Assembly: GCA_035465395.1 (NCBI GenBank)
Contig: DATHRK010000094.1
Span: forward strand, 1-18,727
DNA length: 18,727 nucleotides
Direction of reading: 5' to 3'
From: DATHRK01 sp035465395
Lineage (GTDB): Bacteria; Gemmatimonadota; Gemmatimonadetes; Longimicrobiales; RSA9
Both the position numbers and the translations under genes were made by a program. The notes below the pieces were generated by a model that did no database searches, was not told the DNA's origin, and saw only the letters and a program-made list of their open reading frames with translations. Shown here in pieces: positions 1-7,012 of this stretch (position 1 is its first letter; each line of letters opens with the position of its first letter).

Positions 1-546
1 CTCGGGCGCGGCGGTGACGGGCCGCAGCTCGGCGTCCCGCGAAAGCGCGGGCTCGTGAGGCGCCGCGGCCTGCCGCGTCCGCGACGCGCGCGCCGGCGCC
101 GGCCCGCCCCGCGCCAGGGCCAGCCCCACGGCGAAGCACAGGCCCGTGCCGCCGAGGATGCCCAGGCCTAGGGCGGTCTGGACGAGGCCCAGCGCCTGGG
201 CGAGGAGCAAAGCCAGCGCCGCCGCGGCCGCCACGATGAACGCCCGCCGGACGGCCGCCGCGTCGAGCCCGAGGGCGAGACCCCAGGCCCCGCACGCGGT
301 CGCGCCCGCCGTACCCACCGCGCCTCCCGCCCACGTGGCGATCTGCAGACCGACGAACGCGCTTGCGTACGCGGCCCACCGCGGGCCGCCCGCGCGGGCG
401 AGCGCGAACCCGAGCGCGGTGCCCGTCACCGCCGCGGCCGCGCCCAACGCGGTCGGCACCGGCCCACCCCCGACGAGGGTGAGCGCGTAGACGGCCGCCA
501 GGGCGAGCCCGACGGCGTACAGAGCGGCCGGCACGCGCCCTCTCAC
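1..546 (-). CDS. Multi-spanning membrane protein of unknown function, C-terminus beyond left edge
   Basis: I do not recognise the family. The reading frame starts at a GTG (546-544) that overlaps the larB stop codon as GTGA and stays open through 182 codons to the left edge, so the end is not in the window. The product is rich in Ala, Gly and Leu. It shows about five hydrophobic stretches, near residues 7-25, 34-50, 57-80, 99-120 and 123-141, followed by a polar, Arg/Ala/Pro-rich segment that is probably cytoplasmic. There is no obvious signal peptide apart from the first membrane segment. The overlap with larB implies co-translation, so a role linked to the nickel-pincer cofactor or metal handling is possible, but this is only inference from position. 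The neighbours usually expected with larB (larC, larE) are not seen here. Confidence 0.72.
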   Translation of the reverse strand, partial: MRGRVPAALYAVGLALAAVYALTLVGGGPVPTALGAAAAVTGTALGFALARAGGPRWAAYASAFVGLQIATWAGGAVGTAGATACGAWGLALGLDAAAVRRAFIVAAAAALALLLAQALGLVQTALGLGILGGTGLCFAVGLALARGGPAPARASRTRQAAAPHEPALSRDAELRPVTAAPE

Positions 547-1376
547 GGCGCCGGCTCGCTCGCGAGGGCTTCCACACGCGCCGGTGGTTCGGACGTCTGC
601 ACGCGGAGGACCTGCCGGCGGATTCTGGACGCTGCGGCTGCGGCCCCGAAGCCGTTGTCGATGTTCACGACGGTCACCCCGGAAGCGCAGCTGGTGAGCA
701 TCGCCAGCAACGGCGTCAGCCCCCCCAAGGCGGCGCCGTACCCGACGCTCGTGGGCACGCCGATCACCGGCAGATCGACCAGGCCGCCGACGACCGAGGG
801 GAGCGCCCCCTCCATGCCCGCCACGACGACGGCGACCGAGGCGCCGTCGAACGCATCGCGCACCGACACGATCCGGTGCAGGCCGGCCACCCCCACGTCC
901 CGCACGTCCCGGACGGGGTCTCCGAACGCGCGGCAGGTGAACAGGATCTCCTCCACGACCGGCTCGTCGGCCGTGCCCGCCGAGAACACGGCGATGGGGT
1001 GGTCGTGCGAGGGCGGACTCGGCCTCTCCGGCGGCAAGTAGGCTACCCGGCCGCGGGTGCCGAGGACCGCCTCGGGGAACGCGCGTTCCACCGCATGCAT
1101 GGCCTCCGGGGCGAGCCGCGTGACGAGGAACCCGCGCCCCTTCCGCTCGAGCGCCCGGCAGATCTCGACGATCTGGGCAGAGGTCTTGCCCTGCCCGAAC
1201 ACCACCTCCGCCTGACCCTGGCGCAGAGCGCGGTGGTGGTCGACGCGGGCGAACACGCCGCCGTCGCCGTCCAACGCCTCGACCGGCTGCCACGCGAGCT
1301 CGCGGAGGGCCGCCCCCGGGTCGACGCGGCCGTCCGCCACGGCCTCCAGCAAAGCGGCCAACCTGTGGGAGTCCAC
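543..1376 (-). CDS. larB: LarB, pyridinium-3,5-biscarboxylic acid mononucleotide synthase (nickel-pincer cofactor biosynthesis)
   Basis: The 277-residue product matches the LarB family, which is related to PurE. LarB carboxylates the pyridinium ring of nicotinic acid adenine dinucleotide and hydrolyses it to the biscarboxylated mononucleotide, the first step of nickel-pincer nucleotide synthesis. Visible motifs are RQGQAEVVFGQGKT (residues 52-65), FSAGTADEPVVEE (131-143), the PurE-like AGMEGALPSVVGGL (186-199), PVIGVPTSVGYG (203-214) and NIDNGFGAAAA (238-248). Cys230 lies where the family has the cysteine that forms a transient cysteinyl-pyridine intermediate. The GTG start directly follows an in-frame TAG, so no longer start exists, and the N-terminus (LLEAVADGRVDP) looks like the usual LarB start. 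No strong ribosome binding site is visible. The stop overlaps the start of the downstream membrane protein gene as GTGA. larC and larE should lie elsewhere or beyond the left edge. Confidence 0.93.
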   Translation of the reverse strand: MDSHRLAALLEAVADGRVDPGAALRELAWQPVEALDGDGGVFARVDHHRALRQGQAEVVFGQGKTSAQIVEICRALERKGRGFLVTRLAPEAMHAVERAFPEAVLGTRGRVAYLPPERPSPPSHDHPIAVFSAGTADEPVVEEILFTCRAFGDPVRDVRDVGVAGLHRIVSVRDAFDGASVAVVVAGMEGALPSVVGGLVDLPVIGVPTSVGYGAALGGLTPLLAMLTSCASGVTVVNIDNGFGAAAAASRIRRQVLRVQTSEPPARVEALASEPAP

Positions 1377-1401
1377 CGGCTAGGTCACTGGAGAAGGATG
1401 A

Positions 1402-1418
1402 CGAGCCGCGGGGGCTCG
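1402..1418. other. Small perfect hairpin between dusB and larB
   Basis: CGAGCC (1402-1407) and GGCTCG (1413-1418) form a 6-bp perfect stem with a 5-nt loop. It lies in the 74-nt gap between the dusB stop (1451) and the larB start (1376). No T-tract follows on either strand, so it is not a convincing intrinsic terminator. It could pause polymerase or be chance in GC-rich DNA. Confidence 0.25.
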
Positions 1419-1450
1419 AAGGCCTGTCGGGGGGCCGAGGCGTCGGAGCA

Positions 1451-2473
1451 CTATGCTGCGTGCCGGGCCCGCAGCGAATCGCCCGCGCCGACGTCGGCGA
1501 GCGCGTCGAGGTAGCCCGCCAGGAGGTCTCGCGCGCCGGCCAGCGTCTCCACGCCGAACAGCTCCTGCCGCAACGCGCGCCCGTCCGGCAGTCCCTTCGT
1601 GTACCAGCCCAGATGCTTGCGGAACTCCAGCATGGCCCGGGCCTCGTCGTCCTCGTACGCGATCGCGTTGCTCGCGTGCTCCAGGACGACCCGGAAGCGC
1701 TCGGCGGGACCCGGATCAGTCGGGACCGCAAGGCCGTCGAGGGCGGCACGGGCCTGTGCGAAGAGCCACGGCCGACCGTGCGACCCCCGGGCGATCATGA
1801 CCCCCGCGCAGCCGGTCTCGCGGTGCATGCGCGCCGCGTCCTCCCCGCTCCGGATGTCGCCGTTACCGATCACCGGTATCTGGAGCGCGTCCACTACGGC
1901 GCCGATCTCGCTCCAATCCGCGCGGCCCGAGTACATCTCGGTGCGCGTGCGGGGGTGCAGCGTGAGGGCCCGGGCGCCCGCGTCCTCGCAGACACGGCCG
2001 ATGCGTACGGGGTCGCGGGTTTCCTCGTCCCAGCCGCTCCGGATCTTGACGGTGACCGGAAGCGGCGTGGCGTCGTCGACCGCCCGGACGACCGCGGCTA
2101 CCAGCCCGAGGTCACGAAGGCAGCCCGAGCCGCCGTTGCGCTTCACGATCTTCTTCACCGGGCAACCGAAGTTGATGTCGATGAAGTCGGGCCGGAACGC
2201 CTCCCCCACGAACGCGGCGGCGTCGGCCATCGCGGCCGGATCGGCGCCGAAGATCTGCACGCCGATGGGCCTCTCCTCGTCCACGAAGTGCAGGTACTCG
2301 AGGGTCCTCTCGTTGCGCCGGCGGATCCCTTCCGCGCTGACGAACTCGCTCACGACGACGTCGGCGCCGAAGCGGCGGCAGAGGCGTCGGAAGGGCGACT
2401 CGCTGACACCGGCCTGCGGCGCCAGGTAGAGCGGGACCGACCCGTCGTGCAGGGCATCCAGGGGCGTGTTCAT
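1451..2473 (-). CDS. dusB: tRNA-dihydrouridine synthase, DusB type
   Basis: The 340-residue product is an FMN-dependent TIM-barrel enzyme that reduces uridines to dihydrouridine in the D-loop of tRNAs using NADPH. Motifs in order are LAPQAGVSESPFR (residues 17-29, where most homologues read APMAGVTD), DINFGCPVKKIVKRNGGSG (99-117) with catalytic Cys104, VKIRSGW (142-148) for FMN contact, LHPRTR (172-177), IGNGDI (202-207) and HGRPWLF (232-238). A longer in-frame reading begins at 2584, but its first 37 residues are not Dus-like and overlap the divergent promoter region. The ATG at 2473, starting MNTPLDALHDGS, fits the family. No Shine-Dalgarno lies before it, and a possible promoter sits only about 10 nt upstream, so the message may be leaderless. 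larB follows 74 nt downstream. The assignment to the DusB subgroup rests on the GCPVKK and KRNGGSG context. Confidence 0.94.
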   Translation of the reverse strand: MNTPLDALHDGSVPLYLAPQAGVSESPFRRLCRRFGADVVVSEFVSAEGIRRRNERTLEYLHFVDEERPIGVQIFGADPAAMADAAAFVGEAFRPDFIDINFGCPVKKIVKRNGGSGCLRDLGLVAAVVRAVDDATPLPVTVKIRSGWDEETRDPVRIGRVCEDAGARALTLHPRTRTEMYSGRADWSEIGAVVDALQIPVIGNGDIRSGEDAARMHRETGCAGVMIARGSHGRPWLFAQARAALDGLAVPTDPGPAERFRVVLEHASNAIAYEDDEARAMLEFRKHLGWYTKGLPDGRALRQELFGVETLAGARDLLAGYLDALADVGAGDSLRARHAA

Positions 2474-2482
2474 CGTGGCGCG

Positions 2483-2511
2483 AATGTACCGGATCCACGG
2501 GGTCGGATCAA
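2483..2511 (-). promoter_or_regulatory. Possible dusB promoter (sigma70-like)
   Basis: On the minus strand TTGATC (2511-2506) and TACATT (2488-2483) are separated by exactly 17 nt, each matching the consensus at 4 of 6 positions. The expected transcription start falls around 2476, only about 3 nt before the dusB ATG at 2473. Together with the missing ribosome binding site this suggests a leaderless or nearly leaderless transcript. Two 4-of-6 boxes can arise by chance, so this is tentative. Confidence 0.35.
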
Positions 2512-2549
2512 TCGTGGGGAGACCTTCCAACAGCGCCCCGGACGGGCCT

Positions 2550-2579
2550 TTGACACCCCCACGCCGACGCGAATATGAT
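2550..2579 (+). promoter_or_regulatory. Near-consensus sigma70 promoter for the ptsN-like gene
   Basis: A perfect -35 box TTGACA (2550-2555) is followed after 18 nt by TATGAT (2574-2579), which matches the -10 consensus at 5 of 6 positions. The expected transcription start is near 2586, giving a leader of about 49 nt before the GTG at 2635. This AT-containing patch stands out in a very GC-rich region, which strengthens the call. It is the clearest promoter in the window. Confidence 0.72.
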
Positions 2580-2634
2580 GGCACGTGACGGGTGAGCGTG
2601 GGCCCGGACGGACGTCGGCGGAAGGAGCGGTGGT

Positions 2635-3090
2635 GTGGCGATCGACCTGAGGGACTTCATCGATGCATCCGCGATCGACCTCCATCTCGAGGGCGAGTCC
2701 AAGGACGACGTGCTGCGCGAGCTCGTCGCCCTCCTCGGAGTGGAGCAGAATAGCGCCGACGCGCTCTTCAAGATGCTGCGCAGGCGGGAGAAGCTCGGCT
2801 CGACCGGCATCGGTAACGGCCTCGCCATCCCCCACTGCCGCTCTCTCTCGGTGGACCGCCTCCGCGTCGCGTTCGCGCGCAAGCCGGCGGGCGTCGACTT
2901 CCGGGCCGTGGATGGAGAACCCGTCCGGTTCTTCTTCCTGATCGTCGCGCCTCCGCTCGAGGTCAGCAATCAGTACCTGCCCGTCCTGGGCCGCATCGCG
3001 CAGTTCGCCAAGCATCCCGACACCACCCGGAGGCTGGACGAGCTGGACACGCCCGAGGCGTTTCTCGAGCTGCTGGGCGAGACGGTCTAA
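2635..3090 (+). CDS. ptsN: PTS EIIA component, fructose/nitrogen-regulatory family (PtsN-like)
   Basis: The 151-residue single-domain protein belongs to the EIIA(Fru/Ntr) family, which accepts a phosphoryl group from HPr or NPr on a histidine. The signature GIGNGLAIPHCR spans residues 58-69, with His67 as the expected phosphorylation site. The length equals a free-standing PtsN and no permease domain is attached, which favours a regulatory role over transport. The GTG start has a good ribosome binding site, AGGAG at 2623-2627, 7 nt upstream. It is the only plus-strand gene in the window and has its own strong promoter. Its TAA stop overlaps the selB TAG stop tail to tail by 4 nt (3087-3090). 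Enzyme I and HPr that could phosphorylate it are encoded 4-6 kb away on the other strand. A sugar-specific EIIA is possible but less likely without fructose genes nearby. Confidence 0.88.
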   Translation: MAIDLRDFIDASAIDLHLEGESKDDVLRELVALLGVEQNSADALFKMLRRREKLGSTGIGNGLAIPHCRSLSVDRLRVAFARKPAGVDFRAVDGEPVRFFFLIVAPPLEVSNQYLPVLGRIAQFAKHPDTTRRLDELDTPEAFLELLGETV

Positions 3091-4958
3091 GTCTCCTCCC
3101 GCCCCGGCAGGACGGTGCGCCCGCCGCCCTCCCTGCGCGTCACGCCCACGCGGTCGAAGTGCTCCAGAAGCGGAATCAGGTGCTTGCGCGAGAGGCCCAG
3201 CAGATCGCGGAACTCCGCCGGCTGGACGCCCTCCCGTCCTCCGAGGCGGCGGCGTACGAGCGCCGCGGCGTCGCGCATCGCGGCGGCGTCCACGTAGGCG
3301 TCCGTGCCCATCGGCATGAGCACGCCCTCGCGCTCCAGCATCTTGACCATCGGCCACGCGGCCTCGCCCCCCGCCTCCAGCGCGTTCACCGGCGTCGGCT
3401 CGAGCCCGCCGGCGCGGTACGCCTCGACCAGGCGCTCCCGCAGGACGGCGTGGTCGGGGTCCAGCCGCGGCACGTAGCCGGGGCTCCGTAGCGTGCCTTC
3501 GGCGGCCTCGATGGCGCCCTCCTCCACCAGCCTGGCGATCGCCACGTCGGCCAGCGCGGGCGCGGCGTATCCGGGCAACGCGCGGCGCGCCTCGGAGGGA
3601 TCGAGGCCCGGGCTCAGCGGCTGCCGGCGATGGTGCTCGGCTATCGCGGTGCGGATTCGCTCCATGGCGTCGTCGCGGTACGCCGATGCGACCCACCGAT
3701 CCCCCGCGCGCGCCACCGAGCCATCCGAGGGGAACCGAGCGCCCGGCGCCGCGATCGGCACCTCCGCCTCCGGAACGCCCTCCCAGCCCGCGAGCTCCAA
3801 CCGCGCTGCCAGGGCGCCTTCAGGATCCCCCAACAGGGCCTCCAGCCGGTCTCGCCCGGCATCGGAGAGCCGCCGCCGCTTGGGCGCGAAGGGCTCGGCG
3901 ATCGTGCCGCCGGCGATCGTCGTCATCGGAGAATAGCTGCGCAGAATGAAGCGGTCGCCCGTCCGGGCGACCCCGGGCCGCTCCAGGCGCAGCTGCACCC
4001 AGCCGACGGCGCCCGGCCCCAGCTCGTCTTCGGTGAGTGGCACCACCCTCGCCATGATCTCGTCGGTGCCTATGTGCACCCGCACGCGATCGCGCCTGCG
4101 CAGCGGCCGCGGCGTTTCACGCAGCACGCGGAGCCGGGCGGTCCAGGTTCCGTGGGCGCGCCACCCCCGACCGCGCACGACGACGTCGCCGCGCTCGGCC
4201 GCGTGGCGATCCAGTCCCGCGAGAGCCAGCGCCGCGCGCTGACCCGCCTCGACCCGCTCTACGGCTTCTCCGTGACTCTCCACGGCGCGCACGCGCACCT
4301 CCAGGCCGGAAGGCAACAGCCGGACGGTGGCGCCCTGCTCCACCGCGCCGTCGGCGACGGTGCCGGTGACCACGGTGCCCGTGCCCCGGATCGTGAAGAC
4401 GCGGTCGATGGGGAGACGGAAGAGCTCATCGGCGGGGCGGGCCGGGGCCCGAGCGGCGGCCTCGGCCAGCGCCGCGGCCAGCGCCTCGAGACCCTCGCCG
4501 GTCACGGCTGAGACCTCCACGATCGGCGCGCCCTCCAGAGCGGTTCCCGCCAGGTGTTCGCGCACGTCGGCGTGGACCAGCGCCCGCCATTCCGGCTCCG
4601 CCAGGTCCACCTTGGAAAGCGCGACGACGCCGTCGCGTACACCGAGCAGGTCCACGATCGCGAGGTGCTCGCGCGTCTGTGGCATGACGCCTTCGTCGGC
4701 CGCGACCACGAGGAGCACGGCATCCATGCCGGTGGCCCCGGCGATCATGTTGCGCACGAACGCCTCGTGGCCGGGCACATCCACCATCGCCACGCGCACG
4801 CCGTCCACGCCGCTGAGGCGCGCGTAGCCGAGATCGATGGTGATGCCACGCGCCTTCTCCTCGGCGAGGCGATCCGTATCGACACCGGTGAGCGCTTGGA
4901 CGAGCCGCGTCTTGCCGTGGTCGACGTGACCAGCGGTCCCGAGAACGAGCTGCCTCAC
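3087..4958 (-). CDS. selB: SelB, selenocysteine-specific elongation factor
   Basis: The 623-residue product is the GTPase that delivers selenocysteinyl-tRNA(Sec) to UGA codons marked by a SECIS element. The G domain is clear: LVLGTAGHVDHGKT (residues 4-17), the SelB-type switch RGITIDLGYA (37-46), DVPGHE (60-65) and SKVDL (115-119, with Ser replacing the common Asn). EF-Tu-like beta-barrel domains follow, then a C-terminal half with winged-helix character (for example QPAEFRDLLGLSRKHLIPLLEHFD), expected to bind the SECIS RNA. The start is the GTG at 4958, which overlaps the recO stop as GTGA. An in-frame extension to 5285 lies inside recO and is low-complexity shadow. The 3' end overlaps the convergent ptsN-like gene by 4 nt. 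No selA, selC, selD or selenoprotein gene is visible in the window. Confidence 0.95.
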   Translation of the reverse strand: MRQLVLGTAGHVDHGKTRLVQALTGVDTDRLAEEKARGITIDLGYARLSGVDGVRVAMVDVPGHEAFVRNMIAGATGMDAVLLVVAADEGVMPQTREHLAIVDLLGVRDGVVALSKVDLAEPEWRALVHADVREHLAGTALEGAPIVEVSAVTGEGLEALAAALAEAAARAPARPADELFRLPIDRVFTIRGTGTVVTGTVADGAVEQGATVRLLPSGLEVRVRAVESHGEAVERVEAGQRAALALAGLDRHAAERGDVVVRGRGWRAHGTWTARLRVLRETPRPLRRRDRVRVHIGTDEIMARVVPLTEDELGPGAVGWVQLRLERPGVARTGDRFILRSYSPMTTIAGGTIAEPFAPKRRRLSDAGRDRLEALLGDPEGALAARLELAGWEGVPEAEVPIAAPGARFPSDGSVARAGDRWVASAYRDDAMERIRTAIAEHHRRQPLSPGLDPSEARRALPGYAAPALADVAIARLVEEGAIEAAEGTLRSPGYVPRLDPDHAVLRERLVEAYRAGGLEPTPVNALEAGGEAAWPMVKMLEREGVLMPMGTDAYVDAAAMRDAAALVRRRLGGREGVQPAEFRDLLGLSRKHLIPLLEHFDRVGVTRREGGGRTVLPGREET

Positions 4959-5704
4959 GGCGTGGCGGCGACCCGGCGAACGTCGAGGAGGAATGCGAGC
5001 GACTTCAGCGGCGCGCCGTCGAGGACGTGGTAGGCCAGGAAGCGCTCGAGCAGGATCCAGTGGGCGTACGTCTTGTCCAGCGCGGGGGTCTCGCCACGCA
5101 CCATCGACGCGATCGCATCGCGGGCGCGAGCCGGCAGCCGTGCGCCCGCGCCCCCCACGCAGTCCTCGCACCGCATGCCTCCAGCGCCGTAGTCGAACGA
5201 AGCCTCGGCGTCGCCGAGCGCGCGGCCACAGAGCGTGCACGAGGTCAGCTCGGGGGCGAACCCGAGCCGTTCCACCAGGGTCCACGCCGCGGTCAGGCCG
5301 ACGGGCTCGATGGCGTTCCCTTCCGCCGACTCGATCGCATCCAGAGCGGTCGTCGCGCTCACGAACAGCGACGGGTTCGCCGTCGTCGTGGCGGTACGCA
5401 TGAGCAGTTCGGCCAGCAGCGAGGCGGCGCCGTAGCGCCGCAGGTCGCCCGCGAGCCCGCGCCGCGCGTGGGCGAGGTCGAAGGCGGTCAGCGTCTGGAG
5501 ATCCCGCCCCTCGCGGTAGTCCAGCACCGCCGTCCCTTCGCCGAAGGGGTCGAGGAGCGCCGCGAAGCGGCTGCGCGGACGGCGGGCGCCGCGCGCGATC
5601 GCACCGATCACGCCGTGGTCCGGTGTGAGGAGTCGCAGGATCCTGCTCGTGTCACCGTATGGGAAAGCCCGCAGGATCAGCGCGCGGACGCCGGTGGCAG
5701 GCAC
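4955..5704 (-). CDS. recO: RecO, recombination mediator protein
   Basis: The 249-residue protein works with RecR to load RecA onto SSB-coated single-stranded DNA during gap repair. The N-terminal OB-fold part is recognisable (ALILRAFPYGDTSRILRLLT, residues 8-27; IARGARRPRSRFAALLDPF, 36-54), followed by the helical region. A four-cysteine zinc finger is intact: Cys156 and Cys159 in CTLCGRALG, Cys179 and Cys182 in MRCEDC. The length is normal for the family. The start is GTG at 5704, separated from the upstream unknown membrane protein gene by 3 nt. The stop overlaps the selB GTG start (GTGA), so the two are probably translationally coupled. Confidence 0.94.
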   Translation of the reverse strand: MPATGVRALILRAFPYGDTSRILRLLTPDHGVIGAIARGARRPRSRFAALLDPFGEGTAVLDYREGRDLQTLTAFDLAHARRGLAGDLRRYGAASLLAELLMRTATTTANPSLFVSATTALDAIESAEGNAIEPVGLTAAWTLVERLGFAPELTSCTLCGRALGDAEASFDYGAGGMRCEDCVGGAGARLPARARDAIASMVRGETPALDKTYAHWILLERFLAYHVLDGAPLKSLAFLLDVRRVAATP

Positions 5705-5707
5705 GGC

Positions 5708-6415
5708 TCAGCGCGGGCGCAACGCGTGCGCGCGCTCGCGCAACTCGTTCCGCCTCTCCTCCAGGTCGAGCCCACGCGGCACGTGGCCACCGCCGGCCTC
5801 CCCCGCGTCCAGCTCCGCGAGCTCCACGATCGCCCGCCGAAACGCGGCGCGACGCGCTCGGGCCCGCGCATGGAGGGCGAGCGCCAACAAGAGCGCGAGC
5901 GTGCCGAGTATGGCCAGCGCAGCCGCCCGTGGGTCGTCGCGGACTGGCGCCGTCGATGGCTGGGCCAACGGTGTCGCGGACGAAAACGCGTCGGGGGGTA
6001 GAACGGAGCCATCCTCCAGGACGACCGAGCCGGCTTCGACACCGGGGCGAAGCACGATGCGGTAGGGATCGGGAGCCTCCGCCCCCGGCGCCAGCACCGG
6101 GCCGACGAACAGCGCCCCCTCCGCGGAGGCGGCCGCGAAATGAAGCGCGCCAGGCTCATCCTCCGGGATCGTGAACGAAAATCGGCCTTCGGCGCTCGTG
6201 GTGTCGGTGGCCAGCAGTGCGCCGCCCGCATCGCCCATTCGGTGCAGCATGACCGGCAGACCGGCCGCGGTCTCCCCGCCCGTGCCGACCACGAGCCCCT
6301 CGATCCGTCGCTCCGGTTCTTGGCCCGTCCCCACGCACGGCACCAGGAGGCTCAGGGCGATCCCGAAGCCGGAGCGCGGCAGGACCGGTCGGCGCGCCAG
6401 TCGGACCCGTCTCAC
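5708..6415 (-). CDS. Unknown protein: signal peptide, beta-sandwich domain, one membrane helix, charged tail
   Basis: I cannot name this gene. The 235-residue product begins with a basic segment and a hydrophobic core (about residues 15-31, GFGIALSLLVPCVGTGQ) typical of a signal peptide. Residues about 38-124 read like a carboxypeptidase-regulatory or Cna-B type beta-sandwich (IEGLVVG, ATDTTSAEGRFSFTIP, YRIVLRPG). A Pro/Ser-rich linker follows, then a single membrane helix (about 164-182, AAALAILGTLALLLALALH) with a strongly basic stop-transfer segment. The charged, probably helical tail (ELAELDAGEAGG, LDLEERRNELRERAHAL) would be cytoplasmic. The predicted topology is outside domain, one span, inside tail. 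The GTG start overlaps the stop of the DUF151 gene as GTGA, and recO starts 3 nt beyond its stop. A role in envelope sensing or assembly is conceivable but not shown. Confidence 0.75.
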   Translation of the reverse strand: MRRVRLARRPVLPRSGFGIALSLLVPCVGTGQEPERRIEGLVVGTGGETAAGLPVMLHRMGDAGGALLATDTTSAEGRFSFTIPEDEPGALHFAAASAEGALFVGPVLAPGAEAPDPYRIVLRPGVEAGSVVLEDGSVLPPDAFSSATPLAQPSTAPVRDDPRAAALAILGTLALLLALALHARARARRAAFRRAIVELAELDAGEAGGGHVPRGLDLEERRNELRERAHALRPR

Positions 6416-6963
6416 GGATTGAACCGGCCGAAGTCTTCCGGATCGAGGCGTTTCAAGTATTCCTTCAACTCATCAGCTCTAAGTCCTGAGTGCTTCGACT
6501 CTTTGGTGTCATCGTCATCGGGCTCGATGGCGAACGCATCGCCATCGGCCACGTCGCCCGCTTCCTGCACGTCGACGGCGTTCTGCTCGAGGAGCTCGTC
6601 CGTGGTGAGGATGCTCGCCCCCATCCGTAGCGCGATCGCGATCGAATCCGAGGGCCGCGCGTCGACGCTGATCAGCTCGCCGTCGCGCTCAACGATCAAT
6701 TCGGCGTAGTACGTGTTCTCCATGACCTTGGTGATCAGCACGCGCACCAGCTTGGCCCCCAGTCCCGAGATCACGCTCGCGAGCAGGTCGTGCGTAAGCG
6801 GCCGGGAGAACTTCATTCCGGCCAACTCCATCGCGATCGCGCTGGCCTCACCCGGGCCGATCCAGATCGGCAGCACCCGCTCGCCTTCCAGTTCCTGCAG
6901 GATGACCACCGGCGTGTTCGAGGCCTTGTCCAGCCCCAGGCTCTGAACGCGGACTTCGATCAC
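6412..6963 (-). CDS. Bifunctional nuclease-domain protein (DUF151 family)
   Basis: The protein belongs to the DUF151 or BFN family, small conserved proteins some of whose members show DNase and RNase activity; the cellular role is poorly defined. Family features are IEVRVQSLGLD at the start, PVVILQELEGERVLPIWIGPGEASAIAMEL, RPLTHDLLASVISGLGAKL and the core VDARPSDSIAIALRMGA. The acidic tail (IEPDDDDTKES) is not conserved in the family as I know it. I place the start at GTG 6963, giving 183 residues beginning (M)IEVRV as in homologues. Its ribosome binding site GGAGGAGGG lies 7 nt upstream (6979-6971). The ATG at 6981 would place that site inside the coding region. The gene lies 49 nt after ptsI and its stop overlaps the next start. 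Confidence 0.88.
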   Translation of the reverse strand: MIEVRVQSLGLDKASNTPVVILQELEGERVLPIWIGPGEASAIAMELAGMKFSRPLTHDLLASVISGLGAKLVRVLITKVMENTYYAELIVERDGELISVDARPSDSIAIALRMGASILTTDELLEQNAVDVQEAGDVADGDAFAIEPDDDDTKESKHSGLRADELKEYLKRLDPEDFGRFNP

Positions 6964-6970
6964 CGGCGAA

Positions 6971-6979
6971 CCCTCCTCC
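6971..6979 (-). promoter_or_regulatory. Strong ribosome binding site deciding the DUF151 start
   Basis: GGAGGAGGG on the minus strand is 7 nt before the GTG at 6963. It overlaps an in-frame ATG at 6981 and so argues that the GTG, not the ATG, is the true start. Confidence 0.7.
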
Positions 6980-7012
6980 ATGCACGCGTACGCATCGTGG
7001 TCGTCACCATCC

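Noticed and set aside
1402..1418. Intrinsic terminator after dusB
   Set aside because: The 6-bp stem has no following T-tract on either strand, so it is listed only as a small hairpin.
1460..2578. Long open frame on the plus strand opposite dusB
   Set aside because: It is antisense to a well-conserved enzyme, has the Arg/Ala/Gly-rich make-up of shadow frames in high-GC DNA, and shows no recognisable motif.
3087..3130. Bidirectional terminator between the ptsN-like gene and selB
   Set aside because: The two stop codons overlap and I see no stable hairpin with a T-run just beyond either end.
4959..5285. N-terminal extension of SelB of about 109 residues
   Set aside because: The extra segment lies within recO, is Arg-rich and not conserved, and the GTG at 4958 gives the standard SelB start with a GTGA overlap.
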